Shown here one piece after another: positions 1 through 8,283 of a DNA stretch of 37,912 nucleotides. This DNA is from an uncultured Pelagibacteraceae bacterium. Its GTDB lineage: Bacteria > Pseudomonadota > Alphaproteobacteria > Pelagibacterales > Pelagibacteraceae. The notes beneath the pieces were generated by a model. That model saw nothing but the letters and a program-made list of their open reading frames with translations, ran no database searches and was not told where the DNA came from. How positions within the stretch are numbered: the first letter of the stretch is position 1; the number at the start of each line of letters is the position of its first letter. Both the position numbers and the translations under genes were made by a program. The stretch lies in contig CACNFB010000010.1 of NCBI GenBank assembly GCA_902619665.1, forward strand, positions 1 to 37,912. The letters run 5' to 3'.

Positions 1-118
1 TATTATTCTTTATTTTCTCAATTATTTCTTTTTTTAAACCTTCGTTCTCTCCATAAATTATAAAAAATTTAAATTTAGATATGGTGGCTTTATTTACTTC
101 GAAGGATTTTAAAATCAT
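1..118 (-). CDS. holA: DNA polymerase III delta subunit, N-terminal fragment
   Basis: Only the first 39 codons lie in the window; the gene continues past position 1. The translation begins [16 protein letters not shown] and then reads FFIIYGENEGLKKE, which matches the first strand and the nucleotide-binding-like loop of HolA (usual form FLFYGENEGLKKE). HolA opens the sliding clamp within the clamp-loader complex. Its ATG overlaps the stop of the upstream lptE gene in an ATGA arrangement, so translation is probably coupled. The order leuS-lptE-holA is common in alphaproteobacteria and supports the call more than this short stretch alone does. Confidence 0.8.
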   Translation of the reverse strand, partial: MILKSFEVNKATISKFKFFIIYGENEGLKKEIIEKIKNN

Positions 119-570
119 TTAACATTAGTTAAAAATTCAATTATTTGTTGGGAAATTTGCTCTACTAAACTGAATTTTAAATTTTTTTCGTATTGTTTTA
201 AGTTAAATTTATTATCATCAATATTGTACTGAAAACTCTCAGAAAATGAATTTGATTCAACTAAGTTTTTATTAGTATCAAATAGCGATACATCAACCGT
301 GATAGTTAATCTATTTTTTGCAGGATCACCCTTGGAGTCTTTTAATATAACTGAAACATTTTCTTTTAAATTAAAACTAATATTTAATTTTTTATCGGAA
401 TCCTCATTAGAAAAGACACTTATACTATTTTTAATATAGTTTGTAAGATTGTTGTTAACATTTGAATTTAAATTGACAATTTTAAAATTACTATCTTTTG
501 AAGAATAAATAGGCGTATAACCACAATTGTTTAATAACAAAATTAAAATAACTAAAAATATTTTTTTCAT
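115..570 (-). CDS. lptE: LPS-assembly lipoprotein LptE-like
   Basis: 151 residues. A lipoprotein signal ([16 protein letters not shown]) is followed by CGYTPIYSS, the typical start of alphaproteobacterial LptE, where the lipobox cysteine is followed by G-[FY]-x-P-[LI]-Y. LptE plugs the LptD barrel in the outer membrane and helps insert lipopolysaccharide. The rest is a small alpha/beta domain of diverse sequence, as is normal for the family. It starts 4 bp inside the end of leuS and its stop overlaps the holA start, so the three form one transcription unit. The assignment rests on the lipobox motif, length and gene order. Confidence 0.8.
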   Translation of the reverse strand: MKKIFLVILILLLNNCGYTPIYSSKDSNFKIVNLNSNVNNNLTNYIKNSISVFSNEDSDKKLNISFNLKENVSVILKDSKGDPAKNRLTITVDVSLFDTNKNLVESNSFSESFQYNIDDNKFNLKQYEKNLKFSLVEQISQQIIEFLTNVK

Positions 571-3119
571 TTAACAATAAAATTAACTAATCTATTCTTT
601 ACTATAATATGTTTTAACAAATTTTTATCACTTAAAATATTTGTTATTCTTTCGTCTTTTTTTATTATGTTAATAACCTCTTTATCCCCTAAATCTTTCT
701 CAATTTTTATCAACGATTTTTTCTTACCATTGACCTGAACAACTATGTTAACATATTTTTCCTCTAAATATTTTGCTTCTGTTTTCGGCCATTGCAGTTG
801 TTCATTGTGATTTAGATCTTTAAATGCTTCGGAGATCATATGTGGCAATACTGGCATCATCAAAGTTAAAATTTTCAAATAATTTTCCTTAAGCACAGTA
901 ATTTTATAATCTTTTTCAATTTCTTTGATCAAATAATTATAGGTTTCATAAATATTTGCTACAATCACATTGTAATTAAATTTTTCAAGATTAATCGTAA
1001 TTTTTTGTATCAATTTATTTGTAAAAATATTTAAATCTTCAATATCAGAGCCTTTTTTATTTAATTCCATTTTTTGTAAAATTTTTTTGTGCAAAAGCCA
1101 AAATTTATTTATAAATTTATAAGAAGCAACCATTCCTTGTTCAGACCATTGTATGTCTTTTTCTGGTGGACTATCAGATAAAATAAAAAGTCTCACCGCA
1201 TCTGCTCCATAAGTTTCAATAATTTTTTCTGGATCAATTACATTTTTTTTTGACTTTGACATGGATTCCGAAGATCCAACTATAACCTTTTCTTTTTTAT
1301 CACTTATTTTAAAAAAATTTTTACCATCCTCTGAATATACTTCATTCGGACTTAACCATGTGTTATTTTTATCCTTATAGGTTTCGTGGCAAACCATGCC
1401 TTGAGTGAATAATCCATCAAATGGTTCAAGTGATATAAAATCGTTATTTTCATAACCAAGTGCCAGCATGAAAAATCTTGAATATAACAAATGTAATATC
1501 GCATGCTCAACACCACCAATATATTGATCTACTGGCATCCAGTACTTAATTTCTTTAAGATTATAACCATAACTCAAATTACTAGGAGAACAGAAACGAA
1601 GGTAATACCATGAGGAGTCTACGAAAGTATCAAGGGTATCTGTTTCAAGTTTGTATTTTTTTCCTTTAATTGTTATCTTTCTCCAATTTTCTTGATGATC
1701 TAACGGGTTTCCAGTTGTCTTAAGATTTATATTTTCTGGTAATTTAATTGGTAGTTGATTTTCTGGCACAGTAATATGATTGCCATCATCGTCATAAGCA
1801 ATTGGGATGGGACAACCCCAGTATCTTTGTCTCGAGATCCCCCAATCCTTAAGTCTAAAATTAATTTTCTTTTTTCCGGATTTTTTATTTTCAATTTCTT
1901 CTATAGCTTTTGAAATGGCATCTTTGGGAGTATCTAATCCATTTAAAAAAGACGAATTTATCATTACGCCATCACCTATATAAGCTTCATCTTTTACTTC
2001 AAAATTATCTTTTGCATCTTTGGGTTTTACAACTGTCTTGATTGGTAAGTTGTATTTTTTTGCAAACTCAAAGTCTCTTTGGTCATGTGCCGGACAACCA
2101 AAAACAGCTCCAAAACCATAGTCCATCAATACAAAATTAGCAAAATAAACTGGGACTTTTATGTTTTTGTCAAATGGGTTTACTGCAAATAAATTTGTCT
2201 TAAAACCTATCTTTTCAGCTTGAGCAATCGACTCTTCAGTAGTGCCTGTTTTAGAACACGCTTGCCTAAATTTTTGGAATTCCTTATCCTTTTCATATAA
2301 CTTTGAGATAGGATGATCAGCTGAAACTGCTAAAAATGAAAAACCAAATAAAGTATCTGGTCTTGTAGTAAAACATTTAATATTTTTTACAGATGAATTA
2401 CCTTCTATATCAAAATCAATCTCGCAGCCAAAAGATTTACCAATCCAATTTTTTTGCATTACTTTTACTTTATTTGGCCATTTATCAAGTTTATCTAAAC
2501 CCGATAAAAGTTCATTTGAGAATTTCGAAATCTTAAAAAACCACTGACTTAGTTTTTTTCTCTCAACTACAGCTCCTGATCGCCATCCCTTACCATCAAT
2601 TACTTGTTCATTTGCTAATACTGTTTGGTCAATTGGATCCCAATTTACATAATTTTCCTTTTTATAAATTAATCCTTTATTATAGAGTTCTATAAAAAAT
2701 TTTTGCTGATGCTTATAATATTCTGTTGAACACGTTGAAATTTCTCTATCCCAATCTATAGATAGTCCTAATTTTTTAAGTTGAGATTTCATTACCGATA
2801 TATTTTTTTCTGTCCAATCTTTAGGATCCAAATTATTTTCTTTTGCTGCATTTTCTGCTGGCATACCAAAAGAATCCCAACCCATTGGGTGTAAAACATT
2901 GAAATTTTGAAGTGTTTTGTATCTTGCTAGAACATCGCCAATTGTATAATTTCTTACATGCCCCATGTGTATTTTACCAGAGGGATAAGGAAACATTTCA
3001 AGACAATAAAATTTCTTTTTATTGGCGTCTAAATCAGTTTTAAAACTTTTATTTTTATACCAATAATTTTGCCACTTCTCCTCAACTATCTTGAAATTAT
3101 ATCTGTCCACAAAATTCAT
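567..3119 (-). CDS. leuS: Leucyl-tRNA synthetase
   Basis: 850 residues, full length for a bacterial LeuRS. It charges tRNA-Leu with leucine. The class I HIGH signature appears as HMGH in [16 protein letters not shown] near residue 50. The CP1 editing domain follows, with the TRPDT threonine-rich signature near residue 252. The KMSKS loop is SMSKSKKNV near residue 620, followed by an alpha-helical anticodon domain and the small C-terminal domain. There are no frameshifts. It lies 10 bp downstream of the DUF3576 lipoprotein gene and overlaps lptE by 4 bp, the usual alphaproteobacterial arrangement. Confidence 0.98.
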   Translation of the reverse strand: MNFVDRYNFKIVEEKWQNYWYKNKSFKTDLDANKKKFYCLEMFPYPSGKIHMGHVRNYTIGDVLARYKTLQNFNVLHPMGWDSFGMPAENAAKENNLDPKDWTEKNISVMKSQLKKLGLSIDWDREISTCSTEYYKHQQKFFIELYNKGLIYKKENYVNWDPIDQTVLANEQVIDGKGWRSGAVVERKKLSQWFFKISKFSNELLSGLDKLDKWPNKVKVMQKNWIGKSFGCEIDFDIEGNSSVKNIKCFTTRPDTLFGFSFLAVSADHPISKLYEKDKEFQKFRQACSKTGTTEESIAQAEKIGFKTNLFAVNPFDKNIKVPVYFANFVLMDYGFGAVFGCPAHDQRDFEFAKKYNLPIKTVVKPKDAKDNFEVKDEAYIGDGVMINSSFLNGLDTPKDAISKAIEEIENKKSGKKKINFRLKDWGISRQRYWGCPIPIAYDDDGNHITVPENQLPIKLPENINLKTTGNPLDHQENWRKITIKGKKYKLETDTLDTFVDSSWYYLRFCSPSNLSYGYNLKEIKYWMPVDQYIGGVEHAILHLLYSRFFMLALGYENNDFISLEPFDGLFTQGMVCHETYKDKNNTWLSPNEVYSEDGKNFFKISDKKEKVIVGSSESMSKSKKNVIDPEKIIETYGADAVRLFILSDSPPEKDIQWSEQGMVASYKFINKFWLLHKKILQKMELNKKGSDIEDLNIFTNKLIQKITINLEKFNYNVIVANIYETYNYLIKEIEKDYKITVLKENYLKILTLMMPVLPHMISEAFKDLNHNEQLQWPKTEAKYLEEKYVNIVVQVNGKKKSLIKIEKDLGDKEVINIIKKDERITNILSDKNLLKHIIVKNRLVNFIVK

Positions 3120-3129
3120 TAAAAGGCTT

Positions 3130-3708
3130 CTACCTTTTAGTTTTTCTATCTAGTATTTTTGCTTTGTTCTTTCCTTTTGTTTCGTAATATTTTTGAAAAC
3201 CCTCTTTTTCCATTAGAGTTGCTTTTTTTAAAATAGCAAGTTTGATTTCTTTTTCTAGTTTTGAATCTATTTTTTTAGTATTACAATTTTGATCCTTACA
3301 AATTTTTTCAAAAATTATTACATCAACAGCATCAGCTCTTATCTCGTTAGTTAAAAATCTTACTGTTATTTTAAGATCCCTAGAACCTTCTAAGTCTTTA
3401 TTTTCAGCAGAAAACCATTCTGTAATAATTATTCCACCAGAATAGCTAGCATTAGTTAGTGGTACAAAATCGAAAATTTCTATTGACGCTCGCCATAAAG
3501 GATTTGAGGAAGCAAAGTCAAAATCCCCACCTCTTGTAGCACCTTTTCCAAATCTAATACCTCTTCCTTCTTGAATATTTTTTTTAACTCTTTCATCTAT
3601 ATTTATTGGATTATCCTTAACATCCGACCTTTCGTATAAACCGCACGAGTTAAGGCTAGTTAAAATTAATAAAAATAAAAATAAAACTATAAACTTAAAT
3701 TTAATCAT
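3130..3708 (-). CDS. DUF3576 family lipoprotein
   Basis: 192 residues with a hydrophobic N-terminus ending LTSLNSC, a lipobox, so it is probably anchored to a membrane. The body carries the DUF3576 pattern [30 protein letters not shown] and a later strand with [16 protein letters not shown]3576 proteins are found almost only in alphaproteobacteria, are usually next to leuS, and have no assigned biochemical role; an envelope function is inferred from the lipobox. It is first in the leuS-lptE-holA unit, reading away from the porin gene across a 193-bp intergenic region. Confidence 0.85.
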   Translation of the reverse strand: MIKFKFIVLFLFLLILTSLNSCGLYERSDVKDNPINIDERVKKNIQEGRGIRFGKGATRGGDFDFASSNPLWRASIEIFDFVPLTNASYSGGIIITEWFSAENKDLEGSRDLKITVRFLTNEIRADAVDVIIFEKICKDQNCNTKKIDSKLEKEIKLAILKKATLMEKEGFQKYYETKGKNKAKILDRKTKR

Positions 3709-3776
3709 TTATAAATCGCCGAATTGATATAAAACTCATGAAATAAAGCAAAATAAGCTAAAATCCAGTGTTTTTA

Positions 3777-3804
3777 TTGTGACTTTTATATCACACATTA
3801 TTAA
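3777..3804 (+). promoter_or_regulatory. Candidate porin promoter with TGTGA/TCACA palindrome
   Basis: In the 193-bp region between the DUF3576 gene and the porin, TTGTGA (3777-3782) and TATTAA (3799-3804) are 16 bp apart and could be a sigma-70 -35/-10 pair. An inverted repeat TGTGA-N8-TCACA (3778-3795) covers the -35 and spacer. The half-sites resemble CRP, but CRP needs a 6-bp spacer and here it is 8, so the binding factor is unknown. The leader to the ATG at 3902 would be about 90 nt. No other clear signal was seen in this intergenic region apart from the porin ribosome site. Confidence 0.4.
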
Positions 3805-3901
3805 AAAACATAGCTATACAGCTGATTCTAAACATTATTAGAGCATTTTCTGGTAAAAAACCTGCATTCATATGAATAACAAAAACAATAAGGAGTATTT
3901 T

Positions 3902-4999
3902 ATGAATAAATTTAAAAAAGTTGGCCTAACTGCTTTAGCGGGTTCGCTAGTAGCATTTGCAGGTCACGCAGGTGAGTTAACTGTTACAGGTGGTGCAAAC
4001 ATGACCTACAAAACAGGTAACGTAGATCCTGTAAGTAATAACTCTAGTAAAGGTCTAGGTACAGATAAAGACGTAGCTTTTACTGGTTCAGGTGAGCTTG
4101 ATAACGGTGTAACATTTACTGTTTTCACAGCTACAACAGACGACCAAGGTGACTTAACATCAGGTGGTATATCAATTACGACACCATCTTTTGGTTCATT
4201 CTTGATGGGTCACCACAGTGGTGCAGCGCACTACAAATATGACGAGGAAGTTCCACAAGCTTACGAACAAATCTCGGATATTTCTGCGCTTGTTTCTACA
4301 AACAAAGTTGGTGACTTCATGGACAACAACCACATAACTTACACATCTCCAACGTTTGATCTTGGTGGTGCTTCAATTACATTTGATGTTGGTTATGCTT
4401 CAGATGCAAACGATGAAGAAACTGCTGACGGTAAAATTCCAACAGGAAAAGGTACATCTACATACGGATCTGGTCAAGAAGCTGGTGTAACTATAGCTTA
4501 TGATGCGTTTAAGTTTGGTATTTACGGTGCTGAAAGAGTAAATAAAACTAAAACAGCAGCTGGTTCAGATGCAGTAAGAGATGAGTTTAACGGTGTTTGG
4601 TACGCGAAGTACAACTTCGGTCCAGTATCAATCGGTTACTCAGAGTCTTACATGGATAGTGGTGTTTCAGAGTCTGATGCAGTAGCAACAACTGCAGCAA
4701 AAACTCTTAGAGGAAGCGGTGGTTTCTTCGAAGGTAATCAAATTGGTATTGCGTTTAACGTAAATGACAATTTGTCAATTTCGTACACAGAGTCTACTGA
4801 GACATACGATGCACAATCGAATACTAAAAGTGGAACTGAGATCAACGATGTAGACCAAGAAGTTGAAGCAATTCAGGTTGCATATTCAATGGGTGGTATG
4901 TCAATTAAAGCATATCAAATGGATCTTACGAATGCTTCATTCAGAGAAGACGCAGCTGATGCGAAAATAACAGAGATTGCTTTAGGACTTGCGTTCTAA
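3902..4999 (+). CDS. Outer-membrane porin (Gram-negative porin family)
   Basis: 365 residues. The start is set at 3902 rather than the in-frame ATG at 3872, because AAGGAG (3890-3895) lies 6 bp before it and it opens a clean signal peptide, MNKFKKVGLTALAGSLVAFAGHA, cleaved before GELTVTGG. The mature part has alternating polar and hydrophobic beta strands (DVAFTGSGELDNGVTFTVF, VSIGYSESYM) and ends in a C-terminal aromatic residue, ALGLAF, the BAM recognition type. It should form a trimeric channel for small solutes. Codon choice is visibly more C/G-ending than in neighbours, as expected of a very highly expressed gene. It is monocistronic, with its own promoter region and terminator. Confidence 0.9.
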   Translation: MNKFKKVGLTALAGSLVAFAGHAGELTVTGGANMTYKTGNVDPVSNNSSKGLGTDKDVAFTGSGELDNGVTFTVFTATTDDQGDLTSGGISITTPSFGSFLMGHHSGAAHYKYDEEVPQAYEQISDISALVSTNKVGDFMDNNHITYTSPTFDLGGASITFDVGYASDANDEETADGKIPTGKGTSTYGSGQEAGVTIAYDAFKFGIYGAERVNKTKTAAGSDAVRDEFNGVWYAKYNFGPVSIGYSESYMDSGVSESDAVATTAAKTLRGSGGFFEGNQIGIAFNVNDNLSISYTESTETYDAQSNTKSGTEINDVDQEVEAIQVAYSMGGMSIKAYQMDLTNASFREDAADAKITEIALGLAF

Positions 5000-5011
5000 T
5001 TTAATTTTCTA

Positions 5012-5572
5012 TTAAAATTTAAACGGCCCGGTATTTATACTTGGGCCGTTTTTTTTTATCCATGATATACCTGCAACACTTTTTACTCTACATAAATTAA
5101 TTTTTTTAATATTTTTATTGTTAATACCACCAAGAGGAATAATATCTTTTTTAGCGTGTAATTTAGTCAAATTAAATACAGTGACACCTAAAAAATATTT
5201 ATTTTTTTTAGTCTTAAAAATTGGACATAAAAAAATTTTAGTACATCCCTGATTTTCCTTTTGAATAATTTCTTTGGTATTATGAGCAGATCCAATTATT
5301 TCAAAATTTTTTTTATATATATTCCTGTATTTTAAAATCCTATTAAAAGACGGTATATAAACCCCATTAAAATTGTATTTTAATGCAATTCTTAAATTGT
5401 TAGAGATATAGACTTTTCTTCTTTGTTTTCTGCAAAAATTTGTTAAATTTTTTACTTCTTTTTCGTTAATTTTTTTTGAGTAATTTCTAAAGATTATTGA
5501 GACAAACCTATCTAATTTATCGATTTCATCTTTATTAAATTTGTCTATATAATAGTAAACAGATTTTAACAT
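5012..5572 (-). CDS. Thiamine-phosphate synthase-like (ThiE/TenI) protein
   Basis: 186 residues, near the lower limit for the ThiE/TenI TIM-barrel fold. Visible signatures are IGSAHNTKEI (ThiE G-x-S-x-H), a P-[IV]-F-x-T-K strand (LCPIFKTKKNKY), IIPLGGINNKNI (phosphate-binding GGI), and a final AGISWI strand. ThiE joins the HMP and THZ moieties to form thiamine phosphate; TenI-like paralogs lack that activity. The N-terminal pyrimidine-site motif (QLR-K) is not clear, so this is probably a divergent paralog. There is no internal methionine, so the ATG at 5572 is the natural start. It abuts yggS head to head with no spacer, and its 3' end contains the porin terminator. Confidence 0.72.
   Translation of the reverse strand: MLKSVYYYIDKFNKDEIDKLDRFVSIIFRNYSKKINEKEVKNLTNFCRKQRRKVYISNNLRIALKYNFNGVYIPSFNRILKYRNIYKKNFEIIGSAHNTKEIIQKENQGCTKIFLCPIFKTKKNKYFLGVTVFNLTKLHAKKDIIPLGGINNKNIKKINLCRVKSVAGISWIKKNGPSINTGPFKF
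5021..5057 (+). terminator. Intrinsic terminator of the porin gene
   Basis: AAACGGCCC (5021-5029) pairs with GGGCCGTTT (5043-5051), and an inner GTA/TAC pair extends the hairpin. A run of nine T (5049-5057) follows, partly inside the stem. It starts 21 bp after the porin stop. The whole structure lies inside the 3' end of the convergent ThiE-like gene (5012-5572), so the same bases code for its last residues (GPFKF region). Confidence 0.9.
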
Positions 5573-6214
5573 ATGGAAAACGTATTAAAAAATTTTACCA
5601 TAATAAAGCAAGAAATATCTGATAAGAAAAACGTAAAGCTTGTAGCTGTTACCAAAACATTTCCAATTAACCATATTTTGCCAGTCATTAATGAAGGACA
5701 TGTAGATTTTGGTGAAAATAAAGTTCAAGAGGCTTTGGAAAAATGGACAAGTATTAAGCAAGACTTTCCAAAAATCAAACTGCACTTAATAGGGAAATTG
5801 CAAACAAATAAAGTAAAATTTGTACTACCTTTATTTGATTACATTCATTCGCTAGACAGTTTAAAACTCGCAAGCAAAATTTCAGAACAACAAACTATTA
5901 AAAATTTTAAACCCAAATTATTTATTCAAGTTAACATAGGTAATGAACCACAAAAAAGTGGTGTCGAAATAGATAGCATTGAAAACTTTTATAAAAAATG
6001 TGTAGAAGATTTCAAACTAAATATTGTTGGTTTAATGTGCATACCACCATTTGACAAAGACTCTAAACCATATTTTACAAAAATGAGAGAATTATCAAAT
6101 AATTTAAATTTAAGCGAAATTAGCATGGGCATGTCCAACGATTATATGGAGGCCATAAATCAAGGCTCAACATTTATAAGAGTTGGTTCCAAAATTTTTG
6201 GAGCCAGAGGTTAA
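5573..6214 (+). CDS. yggS: YggS/PLPBP-family pyridoxal-phosphate protein
   Basis: 213 residues, slightly short for the family. VKLVAVTKTFP near residue 25 contains the lysine that binds PLP. GENKVQEALEKW, HLIGKLQTNKVK, IQVNIGNEPQKSGVE and the final SMGMSNDYMEAINQGST...RVGSKIFG are all family hallmarks. YggS proteins have no known catalysis and buffer PLP and amino-acid balance in the cytosol. The start codon directly abuts that of the divergent ThiE-like gene (CATATG at 5570-5575). The stop overlaps the convergent L,D-transpeptidase gene by 4 bp. Confidence 0.95.
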   Translation: MENVLKNFTIIKQEISDKKNVKLVAVTKTFPINHILPVINEGHVDFGENKVQEALEKWTSIKQDFPKIKLHLIGKLQTNKVKFVLPLFDYIHSLDSLKLASKISEQQTIKNFKPKLFIQVNIGNEPQKSGVEIDSIENFYKKCVEDFKLNIVGLMCIPPFDKDSKPYFTKMRELSNNLNLSEISMGMSNDYMEAINQGSTFIRVGSKIFGARG

Positions 6215-6702
6215 ATAATTTTAATTTTTGCCCCTGGTTTAATTATTTTTAGCAATACTAATAAATCATTCTTTTTAAGAGCAATACATCCTAAAGTAGG
6301 TTTATAGTTTTCAGTTATATGTATAAAAATTGCACTACCTCTGAATGGTCGAGTTTTTTTTGTGTTATATTCTATAACAATTAAAATATTGTAAGAACTA
6401 CTTTTTCTATAAAGTTTCTCACTTTTAATATGTTTATTTAGCAAAACTTCTTTATTGTATTTTTTATTATAAGGATCATCACACCAAGCCATTCTTTTAG
6501 TAATTTTTTTTAGGGATAACCTAGTCTCTGGTTTATTAACTCTGTCAGGTCTATAGTAAACTTTGCCAATTTTAAAAATACCTTTTGGAGTACATTTATC
6601 TCCCTCCTTTTTTTTAAATTTTAAACCATTTTTACCAATAGAGCATTTGAACCTAAATTCATCAACAATTAAGTATTCTTTATTTTTTAATTTTATTAGC
6701 AT
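6211..6702 (-). CDS. L,D-transpeptidase (YkuD) family protein
   Basis: 163 residues. The catalytic YkuD signature is at the C-terminus: the histidine in IFIHI, then PTLGCIAL with the nucleophilic cysteine. Earlier, GDKCTPKGIFKIGKVYYRPDR and MAWCDDPYNKKYN match the short alphaproteobacterial subfamily (GDGATPxGxF, GWCDDP). These enzymes form or edit L,D cross-links or attach ligands to peptidoglycan. No signal peptide or membrane helix is visible, which is unusual for a cell-wall enzyme; this subfamily is commonly annotated that way, so it may export by another route or act on other substrates. It diverges from the regulator at 6714 across an 11-bp gap. Confidence 0.88.
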   Translation of the reverse strand: MLIKLKNKEYLIVDEFRFKCSIGKNGLKFKKKEGDKCTPKGIFKIGKVYYRPDRVNKPETRLSLKKITKRMAWCDDPYNKKYNKEVLLNKHIKSEKLYRKSSSYNILIVIEYNTKKTRPFRGSAIFIHITENYKPTLGCIALKKNDLLVLLKIIKPGAKIKII

Positions 6703-6713
6703 AATATAATCTA

Positions 6714-7313
6714 ATGCTTTCTCATAAACTGCATATTTTAAATATACCAGAATTAGACAAAATTATTACAGAAATTAAAGATTATTTTAATTATGAGGTC
6801 AATTACTTTAATAAAAAAAAAGATTTAATAAAAAAAATTGATGAGGATAAAAAATTTTTTAAGAATTCAATAATTCTAATAAATCATAAAGATCTTCTGT
6901 CATTAAAAAACAAAACCGATGATAAACAAATTTATTGTATTACCAAATTTCCAATAAAGATTTCGAATTTAATCGATCAAATAAATGCAAGACTAATTCA
7001 ACAAAATTATTCAACCCAATCAAATATTAATATAAAAAAATACTTATTAGATATTAACTCAAGAATACTAAAAAAAACTGATAAAAAATTGAAATTAACA
7101 GAACGAGAAATTGATACTATTATATTTCTTAAAAATAAAAATAAACCAGTTAAGGTAGATGTGCTTCAAAAAGAGGTTTGGAAATATGGGACTGATTTAG
7201 AAACCCACACAGTCGAGACACATATTTATAGATTAAGAAAAAAAATAAAAGATATGTTTAATGATGATACATTTATAAAAAGTCAAAAAGATGGGTACAT
7301 AATCAATGAGTAA
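6714..7313 (+). CDS. OmpR/PhoB-type winged-helix regulator with degenerate receiver
   Basis: 199 residues. The C-terminal half is a clear OmpR-type winged helix: KLTEREIDTIIFLKN, VLQKEVWKYG, ETHTVETHIYRLRKKI (recognition helix) and KSQKDGYIINE (wing). The N-terminal 120 residues have receiver-like length and strand pattern but lack the acidic pair and the phospho-accepting aspartate in a recognisable place, so phosphorylation is unlikely. No histidine kinase is nearby. It diverges from the L,D-transpeptidase gene, a possible target, and overlaps the ArfA-like gene by 8 bp (7306-7313). The regulatory target is not known. Confidence 0.8.
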   Translation: MLSHKLHILNIPELDKIITEIKDYFNYEVNYFNKKKDLIKKIDEDKKFFKNSIILINHKDLLSLKNKTDDKQIYCITKFPIKISNLIDQINARLIQQNYSTQSNINIKKYLLDINSRILKKTDKKLKLTEREIDTIIFLKNKNKPVKVDVLQKEVWKYGTDLETHTVETHIYRLRKKIKDMFNDDTFIKSQKDGYIINE

Positions 7314-7413
7314 GAAAAATCCGTTAAAAAGAGACCTTTATTCAAAGAAATATAAACCTAGAATTATTAAACCAAAAAAAGGAAAAGGTAGTTTTAAAAG
7401 AAAAAAAAAATAG
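7306..7413 (+). CDS. arfA: ArfA-like alternative ribosome-rescue factor, 35 residues
   Basis: This small gene starts inside the end of the regulator gene (ATGAGTAA at 7306-7313), which suggests coupled translation. The product starts MSKKNPLKRDLYSKKY and continues with RIIKPKKGKGSFKRKKK. The KKGKGS[FY]xRK core, preceded by a [LN]-x-x-L[FY]-x-x-x-x-R segment, is the ArfA signature. ArfA recruits RF2 to ribosomes stalled at the ends of broken mRNAs. E. coli ArfA is about twice as long; here almost nothing follows the KGKGS motif. The last codons include ten consecutive A (7401-7410) before TAG. Only one base separates it from the end of convergent msrB. A chance basic peptide cannot be fully excluded. 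Confidence 0.7.
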   Translation: MSKKNPLKRDLYSKKYKPRIIKPKKGKGSFKRKKK

Positions 7414-7414
7414 A

Positions 7415-7891
7415 TTAATTATTACTTGACGGTTTAAAAATTAAACAAAGGCCATTATTGCAAAACCTTTTTCCAGTTTCACTAGGACCATCCGCAAAAA
7501 CATGTCCATGATGAACACCACAATTTGCACAATGATATTCAATTCTTTTCATTCCAAATGAGTAATCAATTTTGGTTTTAAACGCACCTGGCAAAGCTTC
7601 TGTAAAAGATGGCCAGCCAGTGCCACTATCAAATTTAGCAGTGGAAGCAAACAATTTTGCACCGCAGTTTGCACAATGGTAAAAACCTTCTCTCTTTTCA
7701 TTCAAAAGATCACTTGTAAATGGCCTTTCCGTTCCATTATTAAACATTATTTCTTTTTGTTTTTTGGTGAGATTTTCATTTATAACTTTTTTTGTAACAG
7801 CTTTTGCAAACTTAAATGGCATTAAGAAAAAAGAAAAAAATGTAATTCCAATAAATTTTATAAAAGTTCTTTTATCTAAATTATATTTCAT
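7415..7891 (-). CDS. msrB: Peptide-methionine (R)-S-oxide reductase, exported form
   Basis: 158 residues. MsrB reduces methionine-R-sulfoxide in proteins. Two zinc CxxC pairs (CANCGAKLF and CANCGVHHGH), the FDSGTGWPSF motif and the catalytic cysteine in KRFCNN are present. An N-terminal extension, KRTFIKFIGITFFSFFLMPF...AKA, looks like an export signal; the KR-T-F start faintly recalls a Tat motif, with lysine in place of the first arginine. That would make this a periplasmic repair enzyme. Its ATG overlaps the stop of the DUF4149 gene by one base (TAATG). Confidence 0.95.
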   Translation of the reverse strand: MKYNLDKRTFIKFIGITFFSFFLMPFKFAKAVTKKVINENLTKKQKEIMFNNGTERPFTSDLLNEKREGFYHCANCGAKLFASTAKFDSGTGWPSFTEALPGAFKTKIDYSFGMKRIEYHCANCGVHHGHVFADGPSETGKRFCNNGLCLIFKPSSNN

Positions 7892-8283
7892 TATTTTATT
7901 AATATTATTATAAGAAATATCATTTGCACCAAGTTTATCAGCACAGACACAAAATGCGATATTTTGAAATTCTTTTCTTCTCCCTTATCTTTAAATTTAT
8001 TTATTAATGGCATTAAAAAAAAATTAGAGATAAAAAACAAAATACAAATAGACAGCATTAAATAAAATTTAAGACTAAAATCACTTAAATAAGCGATCAA
8101 TAAAACAACAATTAGGCTGATACTAAGATTTAGTAAGTAATATATAGGAAATATACCTCTAATAAATTTTCTAGCATATTCTTCATTTAAAAATCTAAAT
8201 GTAGATGGTGCAACAACAAATGAAAAAAAAAGCATAATCCCTAAAAGTATTGCAGTTAAATATGTAATACTTTGTTCAATCAT
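7891..8283 (-). CDS. DUF4149/TMEM205-like membrane protein
   Basis: 130 residues with four predicted membrane helices (about residues 5-27, 45-65, 72-92 and 108-129). The first carries VVAPSTFRFL, the [VA]-P-x-x-F motif of DUF4149, and the loop after it EEYARKFIRGIFPIYY also fits. The function of the family is not established. It overlaps both neighbours by a single base (TAATG junctions), so msrB, this gene and the ABM-domain gene form one operon. The association with msrB suggests a redox or stress context, but that is inference. Confidence 0.75.
   Translation of the reverse strand: MIEQSITYLTAILLGIMLFFSFVVAPSTFRFLNEEYARKFIRGIFPIYYLLNLSISLIVVLLIAYLSDFSLKFYLMLSICILFFISNFFLMPLINKFKDKGEEKNFKISHFVSVLINLVQMIFLIIILIK

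Noticed and set aside
3778..3795. A true CRP site at the porin promoter.
   Set aside because: The half-site spacing is 8 bp, not the 6 bp required, so only an unidentified palindrome is claimed.
3872..3901. Upstream ATG for the porin.
   Set aside because: It would add ten polar residues in front of a good signal peptide, and the AAGGAG site belongs to the ATG at 3902.
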